NCBI GenBank assembly: GCA_004194705.1
Contig: SADC01000447.1
Coordinates: 59,115-123,114, forward strand
Direction: 5' to 3'
DNA: 64,000 bases
Origin: Ditylenchus dipsaci
Lineage: Eukaryota > Nematoda > Chromadorea > Rhabditida > Anguinidae
The notes below the pieces were generated by a model, which was given only the letters and a program-made list of their open reading frames with translations, was not told the origin of the DNA and ran no database searches. The first letter of the stretch is position 1. Every line of letters starts with the position of its first letter. Made by a program: the position numbers and the translations under genes. Below, in pieces: positions 42,382-54,423 of the stretch.

Positions 42382-43366
42382 GATACAGTATCTATCTTCA
42401 GAAAATGGATCGAAAAAATAATAAAAAGCCACATCGACTATCCAAAAAACAGTTAGTCATCGAAAAACCACGCTGTTATTTGTAATTTATCTTCCTAACC
42501 ACAAAATCAATCAATATCATCATCTTCAAAAAGACATCATTGATCATATGTGAATGTCCACACACAATCATTAATTTAAATACTTAGCACACCCACTACT
42601 CTTGATAGATAGATGGATAGGGAAAGGGGGTAAGAAACACAACATAAACATGTTCATCCAGCAGAACCCAGGCTTGATTCTCGCCATTTTTCATGCATTC
42701 ACCCCCCCCCCTTCTCGTCCAGTCATCATTCATCCCCCTTGCTACCACTTTCAAATTCATTACCTCATTAATAAGACAAAAGTGTCACTCATGGACTACT
42801 GGATGGGAGGGGAAAGGGAGGAGGTGAGTGATGGTTGACTAGTTTAACATACATTTAAACCCCTCTCTACCCAAAAATAATAAAGAGCTGCCAAATAAGT
42901 GGCTCCAACCGTTTTAATGAAATCACCCCCTCTGCTATAGGGGGGAGGGAGGAGTTTGGAGGCGTCCTTCTGGGAGGGGGATATGGCCTTGCCCTGGCTG
43001 CTTGTACTACCCAGCTTTTTGGGGATACAAAATAGTACCCACAGTTGTTGCAAGGTGTATAGAAATGTGGGTTGAGATTAGATTAGATTTACTTTATTTT
43101 TCGAAGCTATGGTTTTTTGTGAGATCAGAAAGTAGGTTTGGCCCTTGAGGGATGTTTACTATCCTATAGGGTAAGGGATTGGAGCCAAACTATTGTTCTG
43201 GTTCTTTTGTGTGCTGCTAAAAGAAAGGCGGATGATAGCCCTAAGGTGAATAACACTGGTATATATTACTTGGCTTGCAGCTAAAGGTAGTGCGTTTTAT
43301 TTAAAGCCACTATAGCGGGGAAATGATGGTTGAAGTATTTTCATGAATGTTCAAAGAAAATAAGCT

Positions 43367-43596
43367 TTAGAGGGGCATGGTCACCTGCTTAAATTTGTCC
43401 CGCCAATTCAAATTTGTTTCCGAGTCATTAGACTTCTGTACGCATTTTTCGGCTTGGTTTATAACAAAGGCCTAGAATTTAATTTTAGGCGTGGTTTTTT
43501 TTTGAAAAACAAGTTGAAAAATCCGTACAGAAGTTCAATGATTCAAGAAAAAATTTGAATTGGGGACAAATTTAAGCAGGTGAGCATGCTTCTTTG
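43367..43596. mobile_element. Diverged TTAA-type foldback (AGGGGCATG end)
   Basis: Left AGAGGGGCATGGTCACCTGC, right GCAGGTGAGCATGCTTCTTT. Inner arms share CTTCTGTACGCATTTTTCGG / GAAAAATCCGTACAGAAGTT. The terminal TTAA sites are mutated. Confidence 0.6.
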
Positions 43597-43946
43597 AAAA
43601 AATTTAATGCAAGAAGGTCAGTGCCCTCCGATATTTTTTGCAAAAAACATCAAATTTAATGTTTTTGCGATATTGCTTGACAATTTTTCAGCAAATTTTG
43701 ATGCTGTTTTTGATGCTGAGATATGAGCATCGAAAATTCGAATTTTGATACTGATCATCAAATATGATGCTTTTCGCTAACTTTACCCTTCGGTTCTGAT
43801 TCAAGGCACGGTTTTCGCATCAGCATCGTAGCATCAGCAGAACTACTGTAAAAAAATGAGTTTCACAAATGTATCTCATAATCTGGGTTACAGTTTGAGG
43901 GACAAAATAATATTAGCACACTATAAACTCAGATCTACCTATTGCA

Positions 43947-44067
43947 TACTGTATTTCTTCTAATAAACGGGCAGTCTCTAATAAACGGATAATCTCCAAT
44001 AAGCGGGCGTCCTAGGGAGTGACTGGGAAATAAAGGGACATGCTCGTTTATTAAAAGAAATACGGTA
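43947..44067. mobile_element. TA-flanked MITE of the ACCGTATTTCTTCTAATA family
   Basis: TACTGTATTTCTTCTAATAA ACGG and the inverse CGTTTATTAAAAGAAATACGG; the middle holds three imperfect copies of TCTAATAAACGG. Confidence 0.7.
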
Positions 44068-45530
44068 TTGTAGTGTTGGTCTAAAAATCCATATTTGTGT
44101 CTACTTTTTTATTACACTAAAAAGCAAACCGAATATAAAAAATTGGCAAAAAATAAACAAACAAAAAATAAGATGATAGCGCAAATTCCTATTGACCAAC
44201 AATAAAAGTGATATTGCATATAGCCATTGTCGGGATTGCTATTATAAAGAAGATGAAATAGTTGGAGCATATCCAAACACTGAAATATGATCTGTATTGC
44301 CCTTTTGTGGGCCTATATCACTGCCACTTGCCCTTGATCCTGGCCCTTTCAAGGAGAAATTGTGCTAGAACAAAACTTAGGCAAAGATTACCACAGCTAG
44401 TTTTTTTTGCAATTTTTTAATATGCAAAAAGTGTTAAAGTGTTGATTCCCATTCCAGAAAAACGCAGTTTATTGTTGTGAAAAGGAAGACTGTTTAATTT
44501 ATACAATAAGGAGTGCCATTGTCCTCACCCCTGTTGTTCTACTGCTTCCTTTTTTGGGCATTGAATCTAGCTGGAGTCGTAAATTTGACTGTTTGTAAGC
44601 AAAATCTTCTTGTTTTCTTCAGTATCAGAGAAGCAAATATTTATCATTATTTACGGTAGTTTAATAACACAGCCAAAGCGAATGATATTTTTAAGGCTTA
44701 ACTTAAAGGGGCATGCTCATGCGTGCCACAGGAAATTTTTAGCTGTTTCGTTTTTCATTAGCTCTGCATCGAATCTAGTATCGAAGATTCCAAGCCCAAA
44801 GCTAGACAAAAACTTTTGTCAGGGATATCGGAACCTCAAATCTTTTTTTACTTTTATGGCTTTTTGTCAAAAATTTTTTTTGTCACTAAAAATGGCGGTG
44901 AACGCTGGATGAAATGACATGCTTTGCCCTGATCTTCTAACATATTTTTAAAAGTTATATAAAGATGATTTCTCAACCAGAATTATCGAGTAGCTCGTGC
45001 ATTTTTACTCAACAGGACAACTTAAAACTTATCTCGAGTATAATATTGGTAAGTCACAATTCACATTACTAGGGGCTGAAAATTTTTTTCCATGAGAGAT
45101 AACTCAAGAAAAGGAGTATTTTTAAAAGTTACAGTACACAAGTTTTGTCTGTGTGCGTGGAAATGATAGTCGGCAATGGGTGGCCCTATATTTGGCATAA
45201 ATAAACAACAGAAGGTGAAATAGGAGGATAAGGAGAAGAATATCTCCTCCTCCTCAATCTATTCATCATCTGACGGTTTCCACTCCATTAAGCCAATAGA
45301 AAAGAAAGAATAACAGTCGAGAATACAAAAGAGATTGCGATAATATGGCCAGAGATGTTTGTGATATAGAACAGATTAACCCGATTAGGAGACCATACCA
45401 CTCAACCCCCAAAACAATATACTTGACTATTCAAAATAGACAAAAAATAAAGACAACGAAGGTTTTGTTGTTGCCAACCACCAATAAGTCAAGACTGCCA
45501 AACTGTTTGATTAGTAACATAAAAACTAGA
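44068..45530. other. Gene-free stretch with a degraded TTAA-type end
   Basis: CTTAAAGGGGCATGCTCATG near 44705 is the end of a TTAA-type element whose other end (GAAATGACATGCTTTGCCC near 44910) is degenerate. No exon found. Confidence 0.4.
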
Positions 45531-46259
45531 TACATGGTGGCCCATCTTTTTTACCCACATTTCTTTTGGCCATTAATTTTTGAATAGACAGTATTTTTCC
45601 GGTTTTACTGCAGAGTCCGTTGCCAAAAAACAGCTTGGTCCCCCTGTTGTTTTTTGTAAAAATTAGCTTGCTTCCCCTGTTGTTTTTATGGTAAAAAATA
45701 TTTCATTTTGAATATTTTCATTTTGAACAACAGGGGGGGACCAAGCTGTTTTTTAGCAACGGACTCTGCAGTAGAACCATTTTTTCTCATCGTCCACTAA
45801 TTTGAAAGCCTTATGTTTTCCGCTTTCTTTAAAAGCAAAATTTCATTATTCTCGTTAACAATGGCTGAGATATGGAGGTCTTTGTGAAGAAATCGGTTTA
45901 TCCAAATCGTTGATCGGAGTCTGGTAATTTGACTTTTAATCCAACCCACAAGAAAAAGTAGCATAAAGTACGTTCGAGAAAGTGAAGCGACCAAGGAAGA
46001 TTCAGAAAGCCACGTCCCGTGCTTCGATTTCGAAAGATTTCTTTCACATAATGACACCAATGTCAATAAACAGCCATAACCGATATCTTCACAAAAACCT
46101 CCATATCTCAGCAATTGTTAATGACATTAATGTAATCTTGTTTTTAAACGAAATGGCAAACAGAGGGCTTCCAAATGAGCGGTCGATCAGAAAAACATAC
46201 TGTCTATTAAAAAGCCATGGCCAAAAGAAATGTGGGCGAAAAAGTTGGACCACCCTGTA
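45531..46259. mobile_element. Foldback with CACCCTGTA-type end, 729 bp, carrying a nested palindrome
   Basis: Left TACATGGTGGCCCATCTTTT, right AAAAGTTGGACCACCCTGTA, TA on both sides; longer arms share CACATTTCTTTTGGCC and CTTCACAAAAACCTCCATAT. Open frames of about 100 residues on both strands are produced by the inverted arms and show no transposase similarity. Confidence 0.65.
45606..45773. mobile_element. TA-flanked palindromic MITE nested in the 45531-46259 element
   Basis: TACTGCAGAGTCCGTTGC and its complement form the ends; TTGGTCCCCCTGTTG and CAACAGGGGGGGACCAAG form inner arms. It carries the CAACAGGGGGACCAAGG word shared with sequences at 1226, 3077, 8390 and 61567. Confidence 0.75.
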
Positions 46260-47216
46260 ATGTGTAAGATTATTGACCTTATATCCGAACGGGTGTCTAT
46301 TTTTACCTTAAGCTGATGTTTTTTGGCTTGTGTTTAGTTGCCGGGCAGGCGAGAGTAGGGTCGATTGCATCCCTCGCTGTATCGAAAAACGTCTCTTCTC
46401 ATTGCTCTCATGCATCCCCGCATTTAACATTCCCTTCCCGCAACGAAAATTACGGGGAGGGGCTAACCCTAGGCAAGCGTATGTTAGGACTGACTCAAGC
46501 ATGTTTTTTCCTAATATTTTGTAGTTCGCAAAACATGTTCAGTCTTCCTAATATACGATGGCCCAGCTTAAGTCCTGAGCACAAACCAAAAATATCAAAG
46601 GCACCAAGGCACTTTTGAATTTTTAGAAAAATTCATACAGCAAAATATTGAAATTGAAAGACGTCAATTCTCGACCTGTTTTGAGAATTGTGTCATTAGA
46701 CCCCAAATCAGCAGAACTTTTTTTACCCAAAGCAGGCACTTTTAACAACAAAAAGTCCAGACCCTATGAAACAGTCGGTTTTAAAAAGTCGTCGAAATTT
46801 TGGATATCAATTTAAAGAATCCAACATTTTTGTATTTTTTTTGAAAAAACTCAAATCATACAATAAACGCCAAACTTAAGTGAAATAATAAATAAATGGG
46901 TATATGTCGATCAAAAAGGAAAAGTATGAAGTACTAAATTTGCCGAAGCACTGGTTTTGTAATATGGGAAATAGTATTTTAGTTAAAGAAATAGAGACCT
47001 CTTTCTTGTTTGTAGCCGTGCATTCAGACTTGCTTTTGTTATTTTCAAATCAAGTTGCGAGTCGAGGATTAGCAGTTTGTGCAAATGTCTTTACTACTGC
47101 ATAAAGAATGTTGGTCGTAAATGATTAAATAGATTGTTCTTTGTAATTATTCCTATTCTTTCAAAAATACAGTTGTCTCATGATAAGTGATTTTTTAGAA
47201 AAGTTCTTGAAAAAAG
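46260..47216. other. Gene-free stretch
   Basis: No conserved exon; open frames are short and unremarkable. Confidence 0.35.
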
Positions 47217-47489
47217 GGGTATAGACGTTTTGCCAAAGTGAACGTTTCGCTAATTTAAAACACCAAAGAGTAATATATCTCTAGGCCTATATATGTATAC
47301 CAGGGCTGGAACGGAAGACAAAAAAAGTCGGAACAAAAATCGGAACCGGAAGTAGAAAATTCTCAAAACCGGAAGTCGGAAATCGGAAGAAAAAAACTGC
47401 CGGAAATCGGAAATCGGAAGACGGAAATCGGAAGAAATTCAAAAATTTCCTAGTGCCAAAATTTAATGTTGTACACATGCATCGGTTCG

Positions 47490-48690
47490 TACTCATTTGG
47501 GCGCCCTCATTTGGGCGCCATTATTATATAGTGAATTTCAACCTCAACAGTGATATTTACCTCCAGCCTCAGTGTTACAGATCCCCATTCAATGGTCCAC
47601 TTTCAATCCCAAATCTAGGGTTGAGTACCACCTGGACAGGTTGATATCCAGGTAACTTCAGAGTAGGGGTTTATTTTGAGTAGGGGTTTTTCACCCAAAT
47701 GTCCTGAACGGTCAAACGTTCGTCTTTTTATATTTAAAATTACGGTAAAAAATGAAGTGTGCACCCAGGTGGATTCGAACCAGCAACCTCGGCGGTGGAT
47801 GTCCAAGTGGTCGTCTACTTGGATCAAAAAATTTTCACGTTTGTGGATTCCAAGATTATTTTTCTTAACTAATTCGAGCATGCTGAAGATGGTTTGACAG
47901 TGGTAAAATCACGTTTTATCGAGACATTTTTGAGTTATTGCTAATTCTTGATTTATCAAAATCAATCGTTAGCAATAACTCGAAAATTTCTCGATAAAAG
48001 CGTGATTTTACCATTGTCAAACCATCTTCAGCATGCTCGAATTAGTGCAGAAAAATTGTTTCGAAACCCGAAAAAGCATTTAAAAAAATTTGATCCGAGT
48101 GGACGACAACTTGGTCTAAATTGGGGTGGGGTTGCTGCGGAGCTTCATATACACGTCAGCGAGGTTGCTGGTTCGAGTCAATCTGAGTGTAAACTTTATT
48201 TTTCATCTCCATTTTAACTAGCTAAATGAGTTCTAAGTATATGGCCGCAAGTTGAGTCGTTTATCGTTGATGATTTAAGTAATAAAGTAACACTTCACAC
48301 CGAGGATCAGTGGAGAGGGAGCAAATGACACGGTGTCAAAATTATTCAAATAGATACTTTTTTAAGTCACGTACCTACCTCGGCACGAGCTTTTTTTTAG
48401 TAAAGTTGCTGTTTGGGTATCATTAAACCATGTTAAACGCTTGGTTTTGGGTACAATACAATGGTTTAAATTTTTTTGACAAAATCTAAAATTTTTGGAT
48501 TGTGGAGCTGGATACTCTTTTTAGGCAGGTACCCGATGGTTCACATGCTACCTCGGAAGTTAGCATAGCCTTTTCAGACTATTTAAATAATTTTAAAATC
48601 ACTATATAGTAATGGCGCCCAAACAAGGGCGCCCAAATGAGTTTCACCCAAATGAGGGCGCCCAAATGAGTTTCGCCCAAATGAGTGTGT
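47490..48690. mobile_element. Foldback with CATTTGGGCGCCC ends, inside the hAT-type element
   Basis: Left CTCATTTGGGCGCCCTCATT and CGCCATTATTATATAGTG; right CACTATATAGTAATGGCGCC followed by three to four copies of GCCCAAATGAG. Ends are approximate because the terminal unit is tandemly repeated. Confidence 0.6.
47755..48200. mobile_element. Innermost palindrome with a tRNA-like box in each arm
   Basis: A long palindrome centred near 47953 (arms share CATGCTGAAGATGGTTTGAC, GTGGTAAAATCACG, TTTATCGAGA). At the outer part of each arm is a tRNA-like segment: GAGGTTGCTGGTTCGAATCC on the minus strand at about 47765-47795, and GAGGTTGCTGGTTCGAGTCA on the plus strand at about 48160-48185, both preceded by a GATCC(A/G)AGT(A/G)GACGAC word. 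Confidence 0.6.
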
Positions 48691-49205
48691 ACGCTCCTTT
48701 AAAGCTGTAACTTCCATTTCCTTTCAAGACATTTCTGCAAAAAATACTTCGAAAATATTTTTCAAGTGAACTATTCTCTTCCGAAATTTCCGAAATTCGC
48801 CCTATTTTTTCGGAAATCGGAAATCGGAAAACGGAAGAGAAAAAGTGCCGGAAATCGGAAATCGGAAGACGGAAATCGGAATTCCGTTCCACCCCTGATG
48901 TATACCTCTACAGGTACTTATTTAGACATGCCAAGGGTATTTGGCCGAACGTGCTGGCCAAAGACTTGCACATTCCGCATTTAAAATTTTAGGGGTTAAC
49001 ACATGTGTGTACCCCTATCCCTGCAATGTGGAGTGTGCTGGTCTTTGGCCACGAAGCGGCCAAATACCCTCGGTATGTCTAAATAAATACCCCTAGAGGT
49101 ATACATATATATGCTAGAGAAATATTACTCTTTTGGGCTTCAAATTAGCGAAACTCTTCACTAAAATAAAAAAGGGGTTCATTTTGGCCAAACGTCTATG
49201 TATCA

Positions 49206-50027
49206 AAAAACTTTAAGCTTGCTCTTTTGGCAGTAAAACCACTTAAGATGAGACACCGATAAATGGTCTCCAACACATTATTTTCGAAAATTTATTTTAT
49301 TTTTGGCTAATTACCTACCATTTATCACAGTCTACCCTCGATATTGCTCCATTCCTTGGGACTGACCCCTGGTGGCGTTATATCAAGGGCCAGCTCCTTA
49401 TCATTTTCATTTTAATGTAACCAAGTGGAGGTTTTCCAGAGTGGCGTTATTTACTTGGCTTTTTATTATATTCTTTTTCTTTTGCTTGAGCCTTTTGAAA
49501 AGCTTTCAAGGCATTCGAAAAAGGTACATTTCGAACATTCAATTTTTTCGCCAACAACTGGAGATCTTAGATATGTTAGAAAATGAATTTTCTAGTTTTT
49601 CATTATTGCTTTTGACGCAACCTTCTTGACCCATTCAGCTGTTGGCAAGCAAATGAAAGAACCTTCGCTTCTCTGGCGCAGAAATGTCTCAGTGTCCGGA
49701 GAAAACTCAGAATTCCATGGAAAGCGAACTTTTCTTCATAACAGCCCCATTCAGGATCAATGATCTTTAAAGCAATGTTCGCCTTCTGATTTGTAAATGT
49801 TTACATTGTTAAAACACAATCTGCTCTCTTACAACTGTGATTATGAATGTTAACTGATGAAGCATTTTATGGAATAGATTAAAATAAGCTTTAAAAAATA
49901 AACAAAATTTCATACTTTCTTTAGGCATATTATCGACTCTCGATTTAGCACTTTAAAAAAGACTACAAAATAGTTTCGCAGTGCGCTCGAAAATCCCATT
50001 TTGCTGAAATTTGGGGGTATAGACGTT
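49206..50027. other. Gene-free stretch with a MITE relic
   Basis: CCTCGATATTGCTCC...GGACTGACCCCTGG near 49333-49375 resembles the middle of the CAGTCGAACC MITEs. The 85-residue frame at 49372-49629 has no recognised similarity. Confidence 0.35.
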
Positions 50028-50395
50028 TCTCGAAAATGAAACTTTTTCATTTTCGAGAAACGTTTCTCGAATTTGAAACTCAAAAGAGTAAAATATCTCT
50101 AGGTGTATACCTTATTTAGACATATCAAGGGTATTTGGCTGAATGTGATGGCCAAAGTCCAGCATATTCCACATTGCGGGGTTAGGGGTTAACACATGTA
50201 TGTACGCTTATCCCCTGCAATGTGGAGTGTGCTGATCTTTGGCCGCGAAGCGGCCAAATACCCTTGGTATGTCTAAATAAGTATCTTTACAGGTATACAT
50301 ATATACCCTAGAGATATTTTACTCTTTTGAGTTTCAAATTCGAGAAACGTTTCTCGAAAATGAAAAAAGTTTCATTTCGAGAAACGTCTATGCAC
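50028..50395. mobile_element. Uninterrupted copy of the TAGACGTTT-ended foldback
   Basis: TATAGACGTTTCTCGAAAAT at the left and CGAGAAACGTCTATG at the right; inner arms include CTCAAAAGAGTAAAATATCT, AGGGTATTTGGC and GCCAAATACCC, ATTCCACATTGC and GCAATGTGGAG. It serves as the empty-site reference for the copy at 47217-49205. Confidence 0.75.
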
Positions 50396-51148
50396 CGAAA
50401 TTTGTTGTAAGCAGGTGTATCAGGCTGCTTAGGAGGGAATTTATTTAGCTCGGCATTTTCTTTTTTATTCATTTGTGGGCTATTTGAACGTACTGCAGAG
50501 TAGTTTGAGCCTATTTGATAAATGATACCTTTATTATAACTACCTTAGAGCCAGAGTATTTCAATTTACTTTATTTTGGGACCTTGATTTTATAGAAATC
50601 TTGAGATTTTGAATCAAAAGCTTTATTTTTGGTGTTCAGAACTCAATGAGGACTGGATAAAACAGTACTATTGATAAAAAATGACCAAATTAACTTTGTT
50701 TTAAAATTTTGAGTGAATTTTGATATTTTTAAAATAAAATTTTGCATCTAAAAACGTATCACCAAGAAACTAAAAATAAAAACAACTAAAAAACGAGCTA
50801 TTGGGCACATTTACAGGCAATGGAGCAATGTCTTCTTCCTTGTTATGCAACATAAATTAGTTTAAAGTGGATTATTATGGGTGTTCATTGCTGGACCAGA
50901 CAGTGCTCCTCCACCTAACTACATAGATCATTGTCAATTGGTCTTGCCGATCAAAAACACAGCTAGTCCAACAACCATCATTGTGCAACATTAGTTTTGG
51001 CTTGAGCGGCTTCTTTTAGAGAATGTCACTGCTGTTTAGTATGGGGTCATCTTCAGCCAAGTGCATCTAAACCCGTCAATTTGAGTTATATTCTTCAAAA
51101 ACATAGCATGTTCAGCCTAAATTTTCAATAAATAATAACAGATGCCCA
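50396..51148. other. Gene-free stretch
   Basis: AT-rich, no exon or clear repeat boundary seen. Confidence 0.35.
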
Positions 51149-51221
51149 TACAGTCGAAAATCAATATGGTGTACACCTGAAGCCGGTCCCAGGGTGTACG
51201 CTATATCGAGTTTTGACCGTA
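51149..51221. mobile_element. 73-bp minimal CAGTCGAACC-type MITE
   Basis: TACAGTCGAAAATCAATATG...GGTGTACACC and GGTGTACGCTATATCGAG with final GACCGTA; TA flanks. Same reduced layout as 40963-41035. Confidence 0.65.
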
Positions 51222-52439
51222 TCTTCGAAAAATTTCACTTTTATTTTGAATCCTTAAAGCCATTTTAACCGACTGCACACTAGATGAGGCCCTTGGAGAC
51301 TAGGTAATTCACTCTGAGATCAGGTTAATCAATCAGTGACCAAAAAAATTTCAAAATCAAAAAGCTCTGACTAGAATTTAGAGCTTGAGTGAAAATTAAT
51401 CCCCGTTAGTTGCCTGAGCATCAAGAAACCTTCTTAAATTGTTTTCATAACAAATATGTGGTGTGGTTTGTAAAAAATAGAAAAATGTTGAGTTTTTGTT
51501 ACAATATCCTGTGCAGAAGAATGCTGCTGGCGATTTATGATCGGAAAGCAATAAATTTGCACTTGGTCGTCAACAGCTATAAAACGGGGGTAAGCAATCA
51601 ACAGCACACTCCATAAAGCAACAAGGCACAGAGAAACTGTAGTTGTCCAGTTTACGATCTAGAAAAGGCTTGGGAAGGGTTTGATTAAATCTTTCTCATA
51701 ATTAAATGTTTGCAACTATAATCTTATAATCCTTCTGAAAACTCCCTTTAATTTACTCTCAACAAACAATTGTCGCCGCTGAGCACACAGGAAAAATACA
51801 AAAAAAACATATTTAACTTATTGGCTCCTTCTTACAATTTTACAGACTGTAAGCTATATTCATGGACTCGAGAAATCGCTATCTCCGTCTTTTCTTTATC
51901 CTTAAAGGAATAATTGATGAAGAGTAACGCATCAATGAATAAATTCTATAATTATATGGCAAAGAGCTGTGAATTGCCGAATTCGATTACCGTATTTCTT
52001 CTAATAGCTCGTAATTATCTTTCGAACCCCCGGAAAATCGGAAAAGGCTGAAGTCAGTCTCGAGATTTTTGAGGAAGGTAAAAAACCTGCTTAACGAAAA
52101 AATATATAGAAAGAGGATAAAAGATACTTGATTGGTTCCACACGCAACTTTTGAACCGTAAAATTTTACTTGTCGAACCTATAAAGTATTTTATCTCTTT
52201 TCTATATTTTTTTTGCTAAGCAGCTTTTCATTAAGCATATTTTGTAAAGCAGGCTTTCACCTAGCTGATTTTTGGATGCCTGGAAAAAATTGAAAAAGCT
52301 GAATCGGTAGAGCTCGTGGGAGTTAAGAAAGTGCCATAAACAGTTTTGCAAAATATTTTCTCTGGGCTGTGATTATGGTTCTCAAAGTAAGGGGTGTAGG
52401 CTTCACAGAGCATGTGGAGATATTAGTGGAAATGTGGTA
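51222..52439. other. Gene-free stretch with an ACCGTATTTCTTC end
   Basis: TTACCGTATTTCTTCTAATA near 51988 is a left end of the family at 52440; a matching right end is not obvious. A near-palindrome around 52090-52230 (TTTACGGTTCAAAAGTT-type arms) is present. Confidence 0.4.
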
Positions 52440-53679
52440 TACCGTATATCTTCTAATAAGGACCCATGGGCCTTATTTTTCAACCCCTCTTTGGAGGTGG
52501 GGTCTTATTAGAATATGCCTTTTCGGCCTTATTTGAAGTGGGGCCTTTTTTTCAACACCTCTCATAAGGTGGGGCCTTATTAGAAGGTGGGGTCTTAATA
52601 GAAGGTGGGGTCTTATAGAAGGTGGGGTCTTATTAGAAAATGGGCCTTATTAGAAGATGCCTTTTCGACCTTATTTGAAGTGGGGCCTTATTAGAAGGTG
52701 GGGTCTTAATAGAAGGTGGGGTCTTATTAGAAGGTGGGTCTTATTAGAAAATGGCCTTATTAGAAGATGCCTTTTCGACCTTATTTGAAGTGGGCCTTAT
52801 TAGAAGGTGGGGTCTTAATAGAAGGTGGGGTCTTATTAGAAGATATATGGTAAGATATATGCAAAAATGCCTTTCACAATGCTCGATTTGGCGTACTTTT
52901 ATCTTTACTTCTTTTTCTTGGTTCAGAAAAAAATTCTGTCGATACTGTTTTGTAGCTTAGATTCAAGGGTTCAAAATAAGCATTCACAATCAACATCTGG
53001 TTGCAAATTTTGGATAAAAATGCCCAGTCTGACACTGAGTCTGGCCCCCAAAAAACCAATTTTCAGGGACTTCTGGCCGTTCCGGGGTGGGATTCTGGGC
53101 GATCCAAGTTATATTTATCTATAAAATTCAAATTCCCACAAATTTTTATTGCAATATTTGACTAAAAATTTCAATTTGGTGAAGTAAATTCAAATCTGGT
53201 GGGGTAAACGAATAATTTGGTGGAGTAAAAAAATATTTTGCTCAAAATTAAAATTTGGTCGGGTAAAAAATTAATTTGGAGGGGTAAACGAATAATTTGG
53301 TGGGTGAAAGTACTTACAGCCAAAATAAATTTTAGGGCGGATTTACATATTTTGAGGGGTGTTTTCAATTTGATCCAAAAGAAATTAGCTTGGGTGACCA
53401 AAGCAAATGGGACACGAACATCTCACCCCCTGCGAACCATCAACCCCTAGGACATTTAACCCCAGGACGTTTCAAAATGTAGCTCTGTTTTCTAGCGTCA
53501 TTTTAAATACACGGATGTGAATTATCATGTAAATTAAAATTGCGTAAAACGTCAGTTACTAAATAATACCAAAATCCTACCCTCAAAAGTACTCATGTCT
53601 TGGGGGGGGGGGTGGTTGGATGTTTTATTTTTCGGCTTGCCCCTAAGGGGCGGGGGCCTTAATTAGAAGAAATACGGTA
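52440..53679. mobile_element. ACCGTAT-ended element with a GTCTTATTAGAAGGTGGG minisatellite
   Basis: TACCGTATATCTTCTAATAA at the left and TTAATTAGAAGAAATACGGTA at the right, TA flanked, 1240 bp. From 52482 to 52852 a unit of about 18-20 bp (GGGGTCTTATTAGAAGGT and variants) is repeated around 17 times. A second loose repeat (TTTGGTGGGGTAAACGAATA) lies at 53175-53310. No transposase. Confidence 0.7.
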
Positions 53680-54415
53680 TTTATAAAAAGGAGCTTTATA
53701 AATGACCATACCCGTAATTTCTACATCCCCTTTCAGATCTGTGATGGATAGCTTGTTGGCAATGTCAGGTGTGCAAATTTTCGGTGCAAACGAAAACAAG
53801 CTACTTGAATGTGTAGCAGCATTAAAATAGCTTGCAGATTTTTCATGAGAAGCAGGTGAAAACACACTTGTGGAGAGCGCGACAGCAGCAGGGAAAACTG
53901 CAGTCCTTGCGGACTAGAAAAGGGAGCTCTCAGATGGTTGACTGCCAAACAAGCTAACTTTTGCAGTAGAAGAATCTAAACAAGAAGAACTCCTTAGTGA
54001 AAAATCCAAAGAGTATGTTTGTCACCTTTGTTGGGTTGGAAAACAAATTCTGCATTTTCAGTAGTCTTATTATTTAATGGTGGCGATGCAGCTGTGATGA
54101 TATCGATAATGAGATAAACAATTATGAATGACGGGGTATTCGTATAAGAAAACCGAGGAGTAACAGTAATAGAGAAAGAAACAACAGACAACTTACCCTT
54201 GTTAAATCGGTTTTTGCGTCAGAGATAGTTTTGGAGGTACAGTTAAAATTTAGAAAATTTATTTCGGTCTATGCTTGAGCAAAAAAACCAAAGTAGATTA
54301 GCTTTGTTGAATTTAAAAGAAACGGGACTTTCACTTGATTTCGCGAGCTTTTGCGATATAGCATCTGATTATCCATCTATAAAACAACAATGTTCAGCCC
54401 AACAAACTTAAATTG
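53680..54415. other. Gene-free stretch
   Basis: Short open frames only; no recognised exon. Confidence 0.35.
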
Positions 54416-54423
54416 TAAATTTC

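Larger units (their letters stand above)
47301..48897. mobile_element. hAT-type non-autonomous element with GGAAATC arrays, 1597 bp
   Basis: The ends CAGGGCTGGAACGGAA and TTCCGTTCCACCCCTG are inverted. The flanks ATGTATAC (47293-47300) and ATGTATAC (48898-48905) are an exact 8-bp duplication. CAGGG(C/G)TGG termini and 8-bp duplications are the hAT signature. Arrays of CGGAAATCGGAAG lie just inside both ends. No hAT transposase frame is visible. It contains at least one further foldback. Confidence 0.85.
47217..49205. mobile_element. TAGACGTTT-ended element split by a hAT-type insertion
   Basis: The left part 47217-47300 (TATAGACGTTTTGCC, AAAGAGTAATATATCTCTAG) and the right part 48898-49205 (TTATTTAGACATGCCAAGGG, CTTTGGCCACGAAGCGGCCA, AAACGTCTATG) together match the uninterrupted element at 50028-50395. 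The interruption is 47301-48897. Confidence 0.75.

Noticed and set aside
45797..46260. Frames of about 100 codons on both strands
   Set aside because: They lie in inverted arms of one palindromic element, mirror each other, and show no transposase motif.
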